A DNA stretch of 64,000 nt from Dryocola clanedunensis subsp. sulfonylureivorans (GTDB lineage: Bacteria; Pseudomonadota; Gammaproteobacteria; Enterobacterales; Enterobacteriaceae), in NCBI RefSeq assembly GCF_016756775.1, contig NZ_JAERMU010000007.1:62001-126000 (forward strand), in the 5' to 3' direction. The notes below the pieces were generated by a model. That model was not told where the DNA came from. It ran no database searches and was given only the letters and a program-made list of their open reading frames with translations. This document shows, piece after piece, positions 18,195 through 26,055 of the stretch; position 1 is the first letter of the stretch, and each line of letters starts with the position of its first letter. The position numbers and the translations under genes were made by a program.

Positions 18195-19307
18195 TTAGTT
18201 TGTGATGCCGATGTAACCGTGTACACCCATGTAGAAGCCAACCATTGCTATCAATGCACTTGAGAAATACGGCGCTCTTCTCGCTATGGTACTAAAGCCG
18301 CTCCAGCGTTTTGAAACTTGCTGAACGCTCACAGCAGCAGCGACACCAACCGTTACCAGTGTTATTGCAAGGCCAATACTGAAACACACAACCACTGCAG
18401 CACCCAGCGTAAACGCTTTTAACTGGATACAGATAAGGAGCACGGTGATGGCAGCAGGGCAGGGTATTAAGCCGCCAGTAAGTCCGAATAGTAGGATCTG
18501 CCAGTTTGTCACTTCCTGACCAGTGAAACGGCGTTTAATATCGTTCGCGTGGGCCAGCTCGTGGGCGTCCTGGTATTCTTTTGAGTTGATGTCTAAACCT
18601 TCGAGGGCTGAATGGTCGTGGTCGTGTATATGCTCGTGAAACTCAACATCATAATCATGCACATGACCGCGATGACCTAACGTAAGGCGCACATCAAAGC
18701 TGTGAGGTTCAGGAATGGTTAACACCGATTCTAAGTGATCGCCTTTATCAACGAAATCAAACACCTGTGAAAACGTCCCTGTCCCTCGGTTGGTCACTAA
18801 TGAAACCTCGTTAGCTTTCCATCTATTGCCAGAGAGAGTGCGTAATCGCCAACGTGGAGGCTGGTTTTCCTCAAAAATCGAGAGTTCAACACTACCGTGA
18901 CCAGTATTGATAACTCTGGTTTCATCATGTGCGTGGTGTTCTATCCCTTGTTCCAGCTTCCAGAGTTGTTCACCTTTCCAGGTGCGCCAGAACATCCAGA
19001 TTGCAGTACCCAGGATAATGAAAGCGGAGATTAGCTGTAACCACGGCTCGACAGATTCGGCGGTAAATTGTTTGCTGAGATACATACCACCAAACGCGAT
19101 TAACCAAACGATAGCGGTGTGTGAAATCGTCGCAGCCACTCCCAGCATCATCGCCTGTTTGATACTGCCTTTAATGGCAATGATAAAAGCAGCCATCATT
19201 GTTTTTGAATGACCCGGTTCAAGACCATGCAAAGCGCCTAATAAAATAGCGCTCGGAATGAAAAACCAGGCGTTGCCTTGCTGAATGAGAGTTGAAAATT
19301 CGTTCAT
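18195..19307 (-). CDS. rcnA: Nickel/cobalt efflux transporter RcnA, long form
   Basis: Inner-membrane exporter giving Ni(II) and Co(II) resistance. N-terminal signature LGALHGLEPGHSKTM and later FGLTGGLIPCPAAITVLL are diagnostic. At 370 residues it is about 100 longer than E. coli RcnA (274). The added length lies in the central cytoplasmic loop (about 110-255) and includes a beta-rich part plus a histidine-rich run (HRGHVHDYDVEFHEHIHDHD). About six membrane helices are predictable. It is divergent from rcnR with two RcnR operators between them. The gene lies in the glyU accessory patch next to an IS element, consistent with acquisition as an rcnRA cassette. Confidence 0.93.
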   Translation of the reverse strand: MNEFSTLIQQGNAWFFIPSAILLGALHGLEPGHSKTMMAAFIIAIKGSIKQAMMLGVAATISHTAIVWLIAFGGMYLSKQFTAESVEPWLQLISAFIILGTAIWMFWRTWKGEQLWKLEQGIEHHAHDETRVINTGHGSVELSIFEENQPPRWRLRTLSGNRWKANEVSLVTNRGTGTFSQVFDFVDKGDHLESVLTIPEPHSFDVRLTLGHRGHVHDYDVEFHEHIHDHDHSALEGLDINSKEYQDAHELAHANDIKRRFTGQEVTNWQILLFGLTGGLIPCPAAITVLLICIQLKAFTLGAAVVVCFSIGLAITLVTVGVAAAVSVQQVSKRWSGFSTIARRAPYFSSALIAMVGFYMGVHGYIGITN

Positions 19308-19344
19308 GAGAATGTTTCTTAGTCATTTATGATCGATGCGATTC

Positions 19345-19379
19345 TACTCCCCCCCAGTACACAATACTACCCCCCAGTA
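19345..19379. promoter_or_regulatory. Two RcnR operators
   Basis: Two sites of the RcnR form TACT-G6-N-AGTA, read on the minus strand. 19365-19379 is TACTGGGGGGTAGTA, a perfect match, and 19345-19359 is TACTGGGGGGGAGTA. They lie 5 bp apart in the rcnA-rcnR intergenic region. Apo-RcnR binding here should repress both divergent genes until Ni or Co is bound. Confidence 0.93.
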
Positions 19380-19429
19380 GAATGGCAGTGATACACTCAC
19401 CTGAAACCTTCACTCATTGAGGCTGCGGT

Positions 19430-19702
19430 ATGTCGCACACCATCCGGGATAAACAAAAACTTAAAGCACGTACTAATAAGATTCAGGGCCAGGTAGTAGC
19501 ACTGAAAAAAATGCTCGACGAGCCGCACGAATGCGCCGCTGTGTTGCAGCAAATTGCGGCTATACGCGGTGCTGTTAACGGTTTAATGCGTGAAGTGATT
19601 AAAGGTCATCTAACAGAACACATTGTTCATGAAGCGGACGAGGTGAGACGTGAGGAAGATCTTGAAGTAGTGTTAAAAGTGCTGGATTCCTACATCAAGT
19701 AA
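19430..19702 (+). CDS. rcnR: Ni/Co-responsive repressor RcnR
   Basis: CsoR/RcnR-family all-helical repressor of 90 residues, the E. coli length, differing at only a few positions. Metal-sensing residues His3, Cys35, His60 and His64 are all present. It represses rcnA and itself through the GC-tract operators in the shared upstream region. Conservation with E. coli is much higher than for the long-form RcnA beside it. Confidence 0.97.
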   Translation: MSHTIRDKQKLKARTNKIQGQVVALKKMLDEPHECAAVLQQIAAIRGAVNGLMREVIKGHLTEHIVHEADEVRREEDLEVVLKVLDSYIK

Positions 19703-20096
19703 TAGGTTAATCCTCAACGGACATAGTGTGTTTGGGTCACCCCCCGAGAAAACGGTGTGTTTATAAGTAGAATTTTTCGTAATCTGAATCGGGGAGATCT
19801 CGATTAAAAAGTGCACGTTTTAGCGACAGCCAGATCATGGCGATACTTAAGTCAGAACAATTTCGTTATCTGTCAGTGTGTTAGGTTTTGTTACCTCGAT
19901 GCTCTTCACCCACCCCAATATGCCTACAACAATCCTCCCTAAACAAAATTTCATGCAAATATAAACAGTCCATTGCCCGATCTTCCAGACAATCGCCATA
20001 GTTGGGGGCAGAATTTAGACATAATATATGTTAAAAATTAACCTCTCAGGCCTGTTGCCTGGCTGCGTTGCCCTCGGATAAAGGTGTTTGTATTTT
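19703..20096. other. Gene-free stretch between rcnR and the diguanylate cyclase gene
   Basis: Almost 400 bp, AT-rich toward its right end, which probably holds the promoter of the cyclase gene (for example TAATATATG near 20022). I see no coding frame with a ribosome site, no tRNA and no clear repeat. It marks the right edge of the accessory patch. Confidence 0.4.
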
Positions 20097-21104
20097 ATGT
20101 CTGACAATCTTATTGAGCGCATTTCGACCGCGTTAGAAGCTGAATACACGCTTGAAGGGCTTGTCCGCCAGCTGCTGGAGATGCTTGAGCTGGTGACTAA
20201 CATGGAGTCTACGTATCTGACGCGGCTGGAGCAGGATGGTAGCCAGCAGCATATTCTCTTCTCCCGCAACAGTCGGTTAATGCAGATCCCGGAAGGGTTA
20301 ACGGTGCCCTGGGGTGATACGCTTTGTAAGCGGGCGATGGACGAGGGCCGCCGCTACACCAGTGACGTGCCGGGTATCTGGGGTGACTCAAAAGCGGCAA
20401 AAGCGCTGGGTATAACTACCTATGTCAGCACCCCCGTTATGCTTGCGGATGGTTCGCTGTACGGTACGCTTTGTGCCGCGAGTTCAGAGAAATGTGAGCT
20501 ATCAGAGCGCAGTGAACAGGTGCTGCAGCTCTTTGCACAGCTGATTGCCCAGCAAATACAAAATGAGCAGCTGTTGAAACAGTTGCAGCTGGCCAATGCC
20601 GCGCTGATGACCTCCAGCTATACCGACGATCTGACAGGATTGCCGAATCGTCGTGCTGTCTTCGACAAGCTTCCTCAGCTCTTTAGCCGCGCTGAACGGG
20701 ATGCTCGTTACGTGCTGGTTGCTTTTGCTGACCTGGATGATTTCAAGCAGATCAATGATGTCTACGGGCACGATACCGGGGATGAATTTCTCTGCGCGAT
20801 CGGCGAAAGGCTCAAAGAAGGTGTGCGCTACGATGAGATCCTGGGGCGAGTAGGCGGTGACGAATTCATTATCGCGGGAGCCGGGCCGACAGACTTTGCC
20901 AAAGCACAGCACGCCGCGAAAACGCTCAAAACACGTCTTTCATCCATGCTGACAGGCGATTACCAGCTGCATGCGACAATGATTAAATACGCCGGCCCAA
21001 GTATTGGTGTGATTGCCATCAACCCGGCAGACATGACTCCTGATACAGCGCTGCGTGCCGCCGATGAGGCTATGTATCAGGATAAGAAAAACCGACGCAA
21101 GTAG
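20097..21104 (+). CDS. Diguanylate cyclase, GAF-GGDEF (DgcP/YeaP-like)
   Basis: Predicted cytoplasmic enzyme making cyclic di-GMP. Of 335 residues, an N-terminal GAF domain (about 20-160) precedes a GGDEF domain (about 175-335) with the intact active-site loop GRVGGDEF and the start signature DDLTGLPNRRAVFDKL. The N terminus MSDNLIERI and the block LVRQLLEMLELVTNMESTYLT strongly recall E. coli DgcP (YeaP), which localises to the cell pole. Whether it is the orthologue or a paralogue cannot be told here. The ATG is chosen over a TTG three codons upstream because AAGG is better spaced. No allosteric RxxD site was seen before GGDEF. Confidence 0.88.
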   Translation: MSDNLIERISTALEAEYTLEGLVRQLLEMLELVTNMESTYLTRLEQDGSQQHILFSRNSRLMQIPEGLTVPWGDTLCKRAMDEGRRYTSDVPGIWGDSKAAKALGITTYVSTPVMLADGSLYGTLCAASSEKCELSERSEQVLQLFAQLIAQQIQNEQLLKQLQLANAALMTSSYTDDLTGLPNRRAVFDKLPQLFSRAERDARYVLVAFADLDDFKQINDVYGHDTGDEFLCAIGERLKEGVRYDEILGRVGGDEFIIAGAGPTDFAKAQHAAKTLKTRLSSMLTGDYQLHATMIKYAGPSIGVIAINPADMTPDTALRAADEAMYQDKKNRRK

Positions 21105-21140
21105 ACAGAACCCTCGCTCAGTAGTGGGTTCACTGTCATG

Positions 21141-21506
21141 TTAAGCGGCCGTCTCATGCAGGCGCAACCAGAGTAAATCCGAGTTCAGCACCACGGTGGA
21201 ATGACGCATCGTAACCGTACTTCCCGGCAGGCTCTGTTTTTCGCTATAGCTTACCACCGCGCCGGTGGGCCATTCAGCAATAATCTCTATTTCTTCAAGC
21301 TCTATCTTCAGCCCCGGCTTTGCGCCTTGCTGTCCATTAAAGAAGGCACACAGCGCTGTATAGTCCAGCTTTGCGCCGCCGGTTGTCACCATAGAAAACG
21401 TGGTGGCGAAGCGGGCGACCAGCGTCTGTCCATCACCTTCACCCGCACCCAGCCAGTTTTCGATAGCGATATGGGCATCAATGACTTCTTTTTGGTACCT
21501 GTTCAT
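21141..21506 (-). CDS. SnoaL/DUF4440-like small protein
   Basis: 121 residues with the look of the NTF2-like fold (DUF4440/SnoaL): an N-terminal helix with IENWLGAGEGDG, the FATTFSMVTTGGAKLDY strand-loop, and a C-terminal beta region ending LLWLRLHETAA. Function unknown. It is convergent with the diguanylate cyclase gene (36-bp gap), and a TA-rich 224-bp gap separates it from yqeF. AAGGAAAA precedes the start. Confidence 0.7.
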   Translation of the reverse strand: MNRYQKEVIDAHIAIENWLGAGEGDGQTLVARFATTFSMVTTGGAKLDYTALCAFFNGQQGAKPGLKIELEEIEIIAEWPTGAVVSYSEKQSLPGSTVTMRHSTVVLNSDLLWLRLHETAA

Positions 21507-21730
21507 AGGGTTTTCCTTGTTATGGATATGTGATGTTGTTCACTGGTTGCGAAGAAATATCAGCAAGTCAAAGCAGGGTATTAAATATTAATCAATTGAA
21601 ATTGAAGATTATTTCAATTATATCGTACGTTTTTGATATGACGTTTTCCAAAAAACGGCATTAACAATTAATTAATATTGACCGATGATAGCTGCACTAA
21701 AAATAGAATCAGTGCGTGACGGAGCGGAAG

Positions 21731-22912
21731 ATGAAAGATGTGGTGATTGTTGGGGCGGCGCGTACCCCAATTGGTTGCTTTCAGGGCGTTCTTTCACTGC
21801 GCAGCGCAGCGGAACTGGGAAGCGCGGTGGTAAAAGCGCTTCTTGAGCGCAGCGGTGTCAGCGAGCAGGAGGTTGATGAAGTGATTCTGGGCCAGGTGCT
21901 GACCGCAGGAGCCGGGCAGAATCCAGCTCGCCAGACTGCCCTCAACAGCGGCCTGCCCTGGTCCGTCTCCGCTATCACGATCAACGACGTCTGCGGCTCT
22001 GGTCTGAAGGCTTTACATCTTGCCACCCAGGCAATCCAGTGCGGGGAAGCGGATGTGGTGATTGCCGGCGGTCAGGAAAATATGAGCCGCGCCCCGCATG
22101 TATTAGCAAACAGCCGTACAGGGGCAGGGTTAGGTAACAGCCAGCTTATTGACAGCCTGGTGCACGACGGTCTGTGGGATGCCTTCAATGACTATCACAT
22201 GGGGGTAACCGCAGAAAACCTTGCGCGTGAATATGACATAAGCCGTGAACGTCAGGATGCATTCGCGCTGGCGTCACAGCAAAAAGCACGTACCGCAATC
22301 GACGCGGGCCGCTTCAAAGATGAAATCGTTCCGGTTCCCGTTGAGCAGCGTTCCGGTGCCACAATACTCGTAGACACCGATGAGCAGCCCCGAACGGATG
22401 CCAGCGCGGAAGCTCTGGCGCGGCTAAGTCCCGCTTTCGACAGTAGCGGCAGCGTGACGGCCGGAAATGCCTCTTCTATTAATGATGGCGCGGCGGCGGT
22501 GCTCATGATGAGCGCCGCGAAGGCAGAGGAGCTGGGGCTGCCGGTGCTGGCCCGTATTCGCGCGTTTGCGAGCGTGGGCGTCGATCCTGCGTTAATGGGG
22601 ATAGCGCCCGTTACCGCAACGCGCCGCTGCCTCGAGCGGGCAGGCTGGACGCTCGAGGAGCTGGATTTAATCGAAGCCAATGAGGCTTTCGCCGCGCAGG
22701 CGCTCTCCGTTGGCAAGATGCTGGAATGGGACGAGCGCAAGGTGAATGTGAATGGCGGAGCCATTGCTTTAGGTCATCCCATCGGCGCGTCTGGCTGCCG
22801 GATCCTTGTCTCACTAGTGCATGAAATGGTGAAACGGGATGCTAAAAAAGGTCTGGCAACGCTATGTATCGGTGGAGGGCAGGGGGTTGCCCTTGCCATA
22901 GAGCGCGATTAA
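21731..22912 (+). CDS. yqeF: Acetyl-CoA acetyltransferase (thiolase) YqeF
   Basis: Thiolase condensing two acetyl-CoA or cleaving acetoacetyl-CoA. The 393-residue product has the nucleophile Cys88 in NDVCGSG, His349 in GHPIGASG and the acid/base Cys379 in CIGGGQG, all canonical. Start ATG follows GGAG by 6 nt; an earlier GTG five codons upstream is less likely. A strong terminator follows. In E. coli yqeF also neighbours the kdu genes, so this gene order is old. The physiological substrate is not known. Confidence 0.93.
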   Translation: MKDVVIVGAARTPIGCFQGVLSLRSAAELGSAVVKALLERSGVSEQEVDEVILGQVLTAGAGQNPARQTALNSGLPWSVSAITINDVCGSGLKALHLATQAIQCGEADVVIAGGQENMSRAPHVLANSRTGAGLGNSQLIDSLVHDGLWDAFNDYHMGVTAENLAREYDISRERQDAFALASQQKARTAIDAGRFKDEIVPVPVEQRSGATILVDTDEQPRTDASAEALARLSPAFDSSGSVTAGNASSINDGAAAVLMMSAAKAEELGLPVLARIRAFASVGVDPALMGIAPVTATRRCLERAGWTLEELDLIEANEAFAAQALSVGKMLEWDERKVNVNGGAIALGHPIGASGCRILVSLVHEMVKRDAKKGLATLCIGGGQGVALAIERD

Positions 22913-22932
22913 GTAAAAACAAATAATGTGCA

Positions 22933-22965
22933 GCCCGCCTTTGGTTCAAAGGCGGGCTTTTTTTT
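22933..22965 (+). terminator. Rho-independent terminator of yqeF
   Basis: GCCCGCCTTT, a 5-nt loop, AAAGGCGGGC, then eight T residues. Textbook intrinsic terminator 20 nt after the stop codon. Confidence 0.96.
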
Positions 22966-23025
22966 GTCCCTGAGATGGCCAGGCGTGATCCCGCTATCAA
23001 ATTTAGTCACAATATCCAATAAAAA

Positions 23026-23063
23026 TGAAACGATGTTTTATTTATAATTGAAATGGCGTTTCA
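23026..23063. promoter_or_regulatory. Two KdgR-like palindromes upstream of kduD
   Basis: TGAAACGATGTTTTA (23026-23040) and TGAAATGGCGTTTCA (23049-23063) share the form TGAAA-N5-TTTyA, close to the known KdgR operator. Their centres are 23 bp apart, about two helical turns. The second ends at the first base of the AGGAGGA ribosome site of a small ORF. A third copy precedes kdgF. Confidence 0.65.
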
Positions 23064-23074
23064 GGAGGATTAGT

Positions 23075-23164
23075 ATGGCGGCACTGAACGTCAACGCCTG
23101 CCTGGATCAGGCACGAATAAAAGGAAATCGACATGATTCTGGATACATTCTCTCTACAGGGTAA
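23075..23164 (+). CDS. Possible 29-residue ORF overlapping the kduD start
   Basis: ATG at 23075 is preceded by AGGAGGA at 23063-23069, a perfect Shine-Dalgarno at 5-nt spacing and the best ribosome site near kduD. The frame encodes 29 residues (MAALNVNACLDQARIKGNRH and nine more) and stops at TAA 23162-23164, 32 nt inside kduD in another frame. It may be a small protein or a coupling leader for kduD. Conservation is unknown to me. Confidence 0.4.
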   Translation: MAALNVNACLDQARIKGNRHDSGYILSTG

Positions 23165-23894
23165 AGTTGCGGTTGTGACAGGGTGCGATACTGGTCTGGG
23201 CCAGGGCATGGCGCTAGGCCTTGCGCAGGCGGGCTGCGATATTGTGGGTATCAACATTGTTGAACCGACAGAAACCATTGAGCAGGTGACGGCGCTGGGT
23301 CGACGTTTTTTAAGCCTGACTGCCGATCTGCGCAAGATCGACGGCATCCCCGGGCTGCTGGATCGTGCGGTAGCGGAATTCGGCCACATTGATATTCTGG
23401 TGAATAACGCTGGTCTTATCCGTCGTGAAGACGCGATCGACTTCAGCGAGCAAAACTGGGACGACGTGATGAACCTGAACATTAAAAGCGTCTTCTTTAT
23501 GGCTCAGGCTGCGGCGAAGCATTTTATCGCCCAGGGTAAGGGTGGCAAGATCATCAACATAGCCTCCATGCTTTCGTTCCAGGGGGGGATTCGCGTGCCT
23601 TCTTACACGGCTTCCAAAAGCGCGGTGATGGGCGTGACCCGCCTCCTGGCAAATGAATGGGCGAAGCATGGCATCAATGTTAATGCCATCGCACCGGGCT
23701 ACATGGCGACCAATAATACCCAGCAGCTGCGTGCTGATGAAAAGCGCAGCAGTGAAATTCTGGAGCGTATCCCGGCGGGTCGTTGGGGCCTCCCTGACGA
23801 TCTCATGGGGCCAATCGTCTTCCTGGCCTCAGGTGCATCAGACTACGTGAATGGCTATACCATCGCAGTAGACGGTGGCTGGCTGGCTCGATAA
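23133..23894 (+). CDS. kduD: 2-dehydro-3-deoxy-D-gluconate 5-dehydrogenase KduD
   Basis: NAD-dependent short-chain dehydrogenase that reduces 5-keto-4-deoxyuronate-derived DKII to KDG in pectin and hexuronate breakdown. The 253 residues carry the TGCDTGLG nucleotide loop, NNAG, the catalytic Ser in ASMLS and the YTASK Tyr-Lys pair, and the C-terminal DGGWLAR. AAAAGGAAATCGAC precedes the ATG. KdgR-like palindromes upstream suggest uronate control. kduI, adjacent in E. coli, is not in this window; kdgF, another step of the same route, lies 1.7 kb downstream. Confidence 0.96.
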   Translation: MILDTFSLQGKVAVVTGCDTGLGQGMALGLAQAGCDIVGINIVEPTETIEQVTALGRRFLSLTADLRKIDGIPGLLDRAVAEFGHIDILVNNAGLIRREDAIDFSEQNWDDVMNLNIKSVFFMAQAAAKHFIAQGKGGKIINIASMLSFQGGIRVPSYTASKSAVMGVTRLLANEWAKHGINVNAIAPGYMATNNTQQLRADEKRSSEILERIPAGRWGLPDDLMGPIVFLASGASDYVNGYTIAVDGGWLAR

Positions 23895-23902
23895 GCTTAC
23901 CT

Positions 23903-23939
23903 GTGAAAAAACCTTCCTTCATCGGGAGGTTTTTTTCAC
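23903..23939 (+). terminator. Terminator of kduD
   Basis: GTGAAAAAACCTTCC pairs with GGGAGGTTTTTTTCAC with one bulge and a T-G pair. The stem is flanked by A-run and T-run, so it may stop transcription from both directions. Confidence 0.85.
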
Positions 23940-24340
23940 CTATCCCCCTTTTTTCATTCCTCAGCATTCCTGGTCATCGTCCCGCGCATTCTTTTTTTCA
24001 TTCACGAAAATGACTAAAAGTAACCCTTCACATTCTTAAAAGTTCAAACTGTGAGATCTGGTAGTTGTTTTTAGGAATCATCTTAGGAATAATGCCCTGC
24101 CTCTTAAAAACACTTTTAGTATCAATAAACCTTCTTCACCAGACAGGCCGTTCGGGTGGCGTTGAGAAAGTGTTTTTCGCATACGTTAGCAGTCAAAGTG
24201 GACATCACAAGGAACAGACATGCGGCAACTCCTCGTCATAAAAACAGCTATTTCATTGCCTGTACTGCCTCCCGAGCGCGGAAGGATTTTTCACGTCGTG
24301 AAAAACAGGTCAATTCTCATCAAATATTAAGCGGCTTGCT
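23940..24340 (+). promoter_or_regulatory. Leader region of the Wzz(fepE)-type gene
   Basis: About 400 bp without a clear gene. TCTGGTAGTTGTT at 24057-24069 matches most of the JUMPstart core TCTGGTAGCTGTT found ahead of RfaH-controlled polysaccharide genes. The ops part (GGCGGTAGCGTG) is not in its usual place; the nearest G-rich candidate is GGGTGGCGTTG at 24154-24164. RfaH control is only a possibility. Confidence 0.3.
24220..24330 (+). CDS. Possible 36-residue leader ORF before wzz(fepE)
   Basis: ATG 24220 lies 5-6 nt after AAGGA. The frame (MRQLLVIKTAISLPVLPPER and on) ends at TAA 24328-24330, just 10 nt before the wzz(fepE) ATG, whose own ribosome site is poor. Translational coupling would explain that. 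A longer frame at 24156-24353 in another register has no ribosome site. Confidence 0.35.
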   Translation: MRQLLVIKTAISLPVLPPERGRIFHVVKNRSILIKY

Positions 24341-25462
24341 ATGTCATCTATAGAAGTGAAATCGCATCAATTAGAGAGTGCCCCGGTATATCCGATAAAT
24401 TCCGTACAGCGCGACGAAATAGATCTCCTGAATTTATTGTCTACGCTGTTTGCTTCCCGAAATCAGATTGTCGCCATCACCCTGATTTTTGCCCTTTGTG
24501 GCGTCATCGCTAGTTTCTTTCTTCCCCAGAAGTGGACTAGCCGGGCCGTCATTACCCCGCCGGAAATGGAGCAGTTGGTCGAACTGCGCCGGGCGATGAT
24601 CAACCTCAACGTGCTGGATGTCGGCGCGAAAGCGGACAGCAATACGCTGTTTAATATGTTCCTGAAAAAGTTCGATTCTCAGGCACTACGAGAACGCTTT
24701 CTTGCGACTTCGCCCTATGTGCAGGCCCTGTTGAGTAATAAAGAGGTGGATACTTCCGAGCTGCATCGAGCCATTATTAATGTCTCTGAGAAATTTAAAG
24801 CTCAAAATAATGCCGATCCGAAGCAGGTGACGGGCGCACCCTACTCTTCATGGACATTAAGCTTTATTGCTCCCAATGCAGAAAATGCTCAGCAGGTGCT
24901 GAACGGCTATATTGATTTCATAGCGGAAGAGGTGAACAAAAGCATTTTGCTGAACCTTAAGGATGCCGTTGAGCTTAAAATCGGCTACGAAAAAGACAAG
25001 CTTAAACTGGACCGTTCGCTGCTGGAAAATCAGCACAACGTTAATTTGCAGCGCCTGGGATATTCGCTCCAGGTTGCCAGTGCTGCCGGGATTAAAAAAC
25101 CGGTTTACAGCAATGGCCAGGCGGTGAAAGATGACCCGGATTATTCAGTCGCACTGGGTGCGGATGGGCTGGCAGAAAAGCTGAAAATTGAACAATCCAT
25201 AAAAGATGTCTCGCAGCTTAACGTGACGGTTCAGAATCGTGAGCATTTACTCAGCCAGCTGGAAGCCATCAATATCGGTGAAGTAGTTTTTTCACCTTTC
25301 AAATACCAGATGCAGGCTTCGCTGCCGGTGAAAAAAGAGGGGCCTGGTAAATCTTTGGTTGTAGCGCTGGCCGCTATGATTGGTCTGATAATAGCGGCAG
25401 GTCTGGTACTGACCCGCGATGCTTTTAACAGCCGCCGTGTGGAACTGGATAAAATTATCTAG
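24341..25462 (+). CDS. O-antigen chain-length determinant, Wzz(fepE) type
   Basis: Polysaccharide co-polymerase of the inner membrane that sets very long O-antigen length, 373 residues. TM1 lies at about 43-62 (IVAITLIFALCGVIASFFLP), the periplasmic domain with long coiled helices at about 65-340, and TM2 at about 345-365. The C-terminal periplasmic stretch (AAGIKKPVYSNGQAVKDDPD and SLPVKKEGPGKS) closely matches E. coli FepE. In E. coli the gene is in the fep cluster, so this position is different. The start lacks a good Shine-Dalgarno. A GTAGGG-type palindrome follows. Confidence 0.9.
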   Translation: MSSIEVKSHQLESAPVYPINSVQRDEIDLLNLLSTLFASRNQIVAITLIFALCGVIASFFLPQKWTSRAVITPPEMEQLVELRRAMINLNVLDVGAKADSNTLFNMFLKKFDSQALRERFLATSPYVQALLSNKEVDTSELHRAIINVSEKFKAQNNADPKQVTGAPYSSWTLSFIAPNAENAQQVLNGYIDFIAEEVNKSILLNLKDAVELKIGYEKDKLKLDRSLLENQHNVNLQRLGYSLQVASAAGIKKPVYSNGQAVKDDPDYSVALGADGLAEKLKIEQSIKDVSQLNVTVQNREHLLSQLEAINIGEVVFSPFKYQMQASLPVKKEGPGKSLVVALAAMIGLIIAAGLVLTRDAFNSRRVELDKII

Positions 25463-25470
25463 TCAGTTTG

Positions 25471-25503
25471 GTAGGGTGGATAGGCTTAAGCGCCATCCAC
25501 CAC
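25471..25503. repeat. GTAGGGTGGAT palindrome, copy 2
   Basis: GTAGGGTGGAT and ATCCACC flank a centre containing AAGCG, giving a 7-bp GGTGGAT/ATCCACC stem. It lies 9 nt past the wzz(fepE) stop. The border and centre are shared with the copies near 33, 29071 and 58857. Confidence 0.7.
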
Positions 25504-25572
25504 TGAGGTTTTTGTGTCGGATGACGCCGATCTACGAGAAAAGTTGGTTATCAGCCTTTCCCGTTTATTCAG

Positions 25573-25893
25573 CTAAAGAAAATCTTCCCGGATCGGCGTA
25601 AAGGTATCCAGCAACGTCCCGGCGGCCAGACACACGCAGCCGTGCATCACGTGCGGCTCTTTATAAAGCGTATCCCCGGCTTTAACCTTATGCACCTCTT
25701 CGCCAATGGTGAATTCGAACTCGCCGGAAAGCACGTATGTCAGCTGTTCGTGAGGGTGGTTATGCATTGGCCCCACGGCTCCGGTTTCGAAATTCACCTG
25801 CACCGCCATCATTTTTCCGCCGTTCGCGAGTACGCGGCGGGTGACGCCAGCCCCCAAATCTTCCAGCTTTGTGTCATTAATGAAGGTAAACAT
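25573..25893 (-). CDS. kdgF: Cupin enzyme KdgF (unsaturated uronate linearisation)
   Basis: Small single-domain cupin of 106 residues. KdgF proteins speed ring opening of 4,5-unsaturated galacturonate, the step before KduI and KduD. Metal ligands are visible in HNHPHEQLTYVLSGEFEF (two or three His and a Glu/Gln position) and in the later PHVMHG. AGGAG lies ahead of the ATG. A KdgR-like palindrome is 19 nt upstream of the start, tying it to kduD regulation. Specific assignment as KdgF rests on length, motif pattern and neighbours. Confidence 0.8.
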   Translation of the reverse strand: MFTFINDTKLEDLGAGVTRRVLANGGKMMAVQVNFETGAVGPMHNHPHEQLTYVLSGEFEFTIGEEVHKVKAGDTLYKEPHVMHGCVCLAAGTLLDTFTPIREDFL

Positions 25894-25911
25894 CGTCGCT
25901 CCTGAATAATG

Positions 25912-25926
25912 TGAAATGGCATTTCA
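25912..25926. promoter_or_regulatory. KdgR-like palindrome upstream of kdgF
   Basis: TGAAATGGCATTTCA is a perfect 6-bp-arm palindrome of the form TGAAA-N5-TTTCA, nearly identical to the second box before kduD. Confidence 0.6.
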
Positions 25927-26055
25927 TTTTTATAATCATGACATGAGATCGGACTTTGAGATAGCCGATTGCCTGAAACTGGCATGAACATCACGCTTTC
26001 CCGGCGGGAGCTTCGTGATATAACCAGAGGCATCACTATGAGAAGGGGACAAGCA

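Noticed and set aside
18078-18263. 61-codon frame between the IS and rcnA
   Set aside because: Runs into the rcnA coding region antisense and has no ribosome site.
15270-20096. Complete integrative island with att sites
   Set aside because: No integrase gene and no second copy of the glyU 3' end seen downstream, so only a patch of acquired DNA is claimed.
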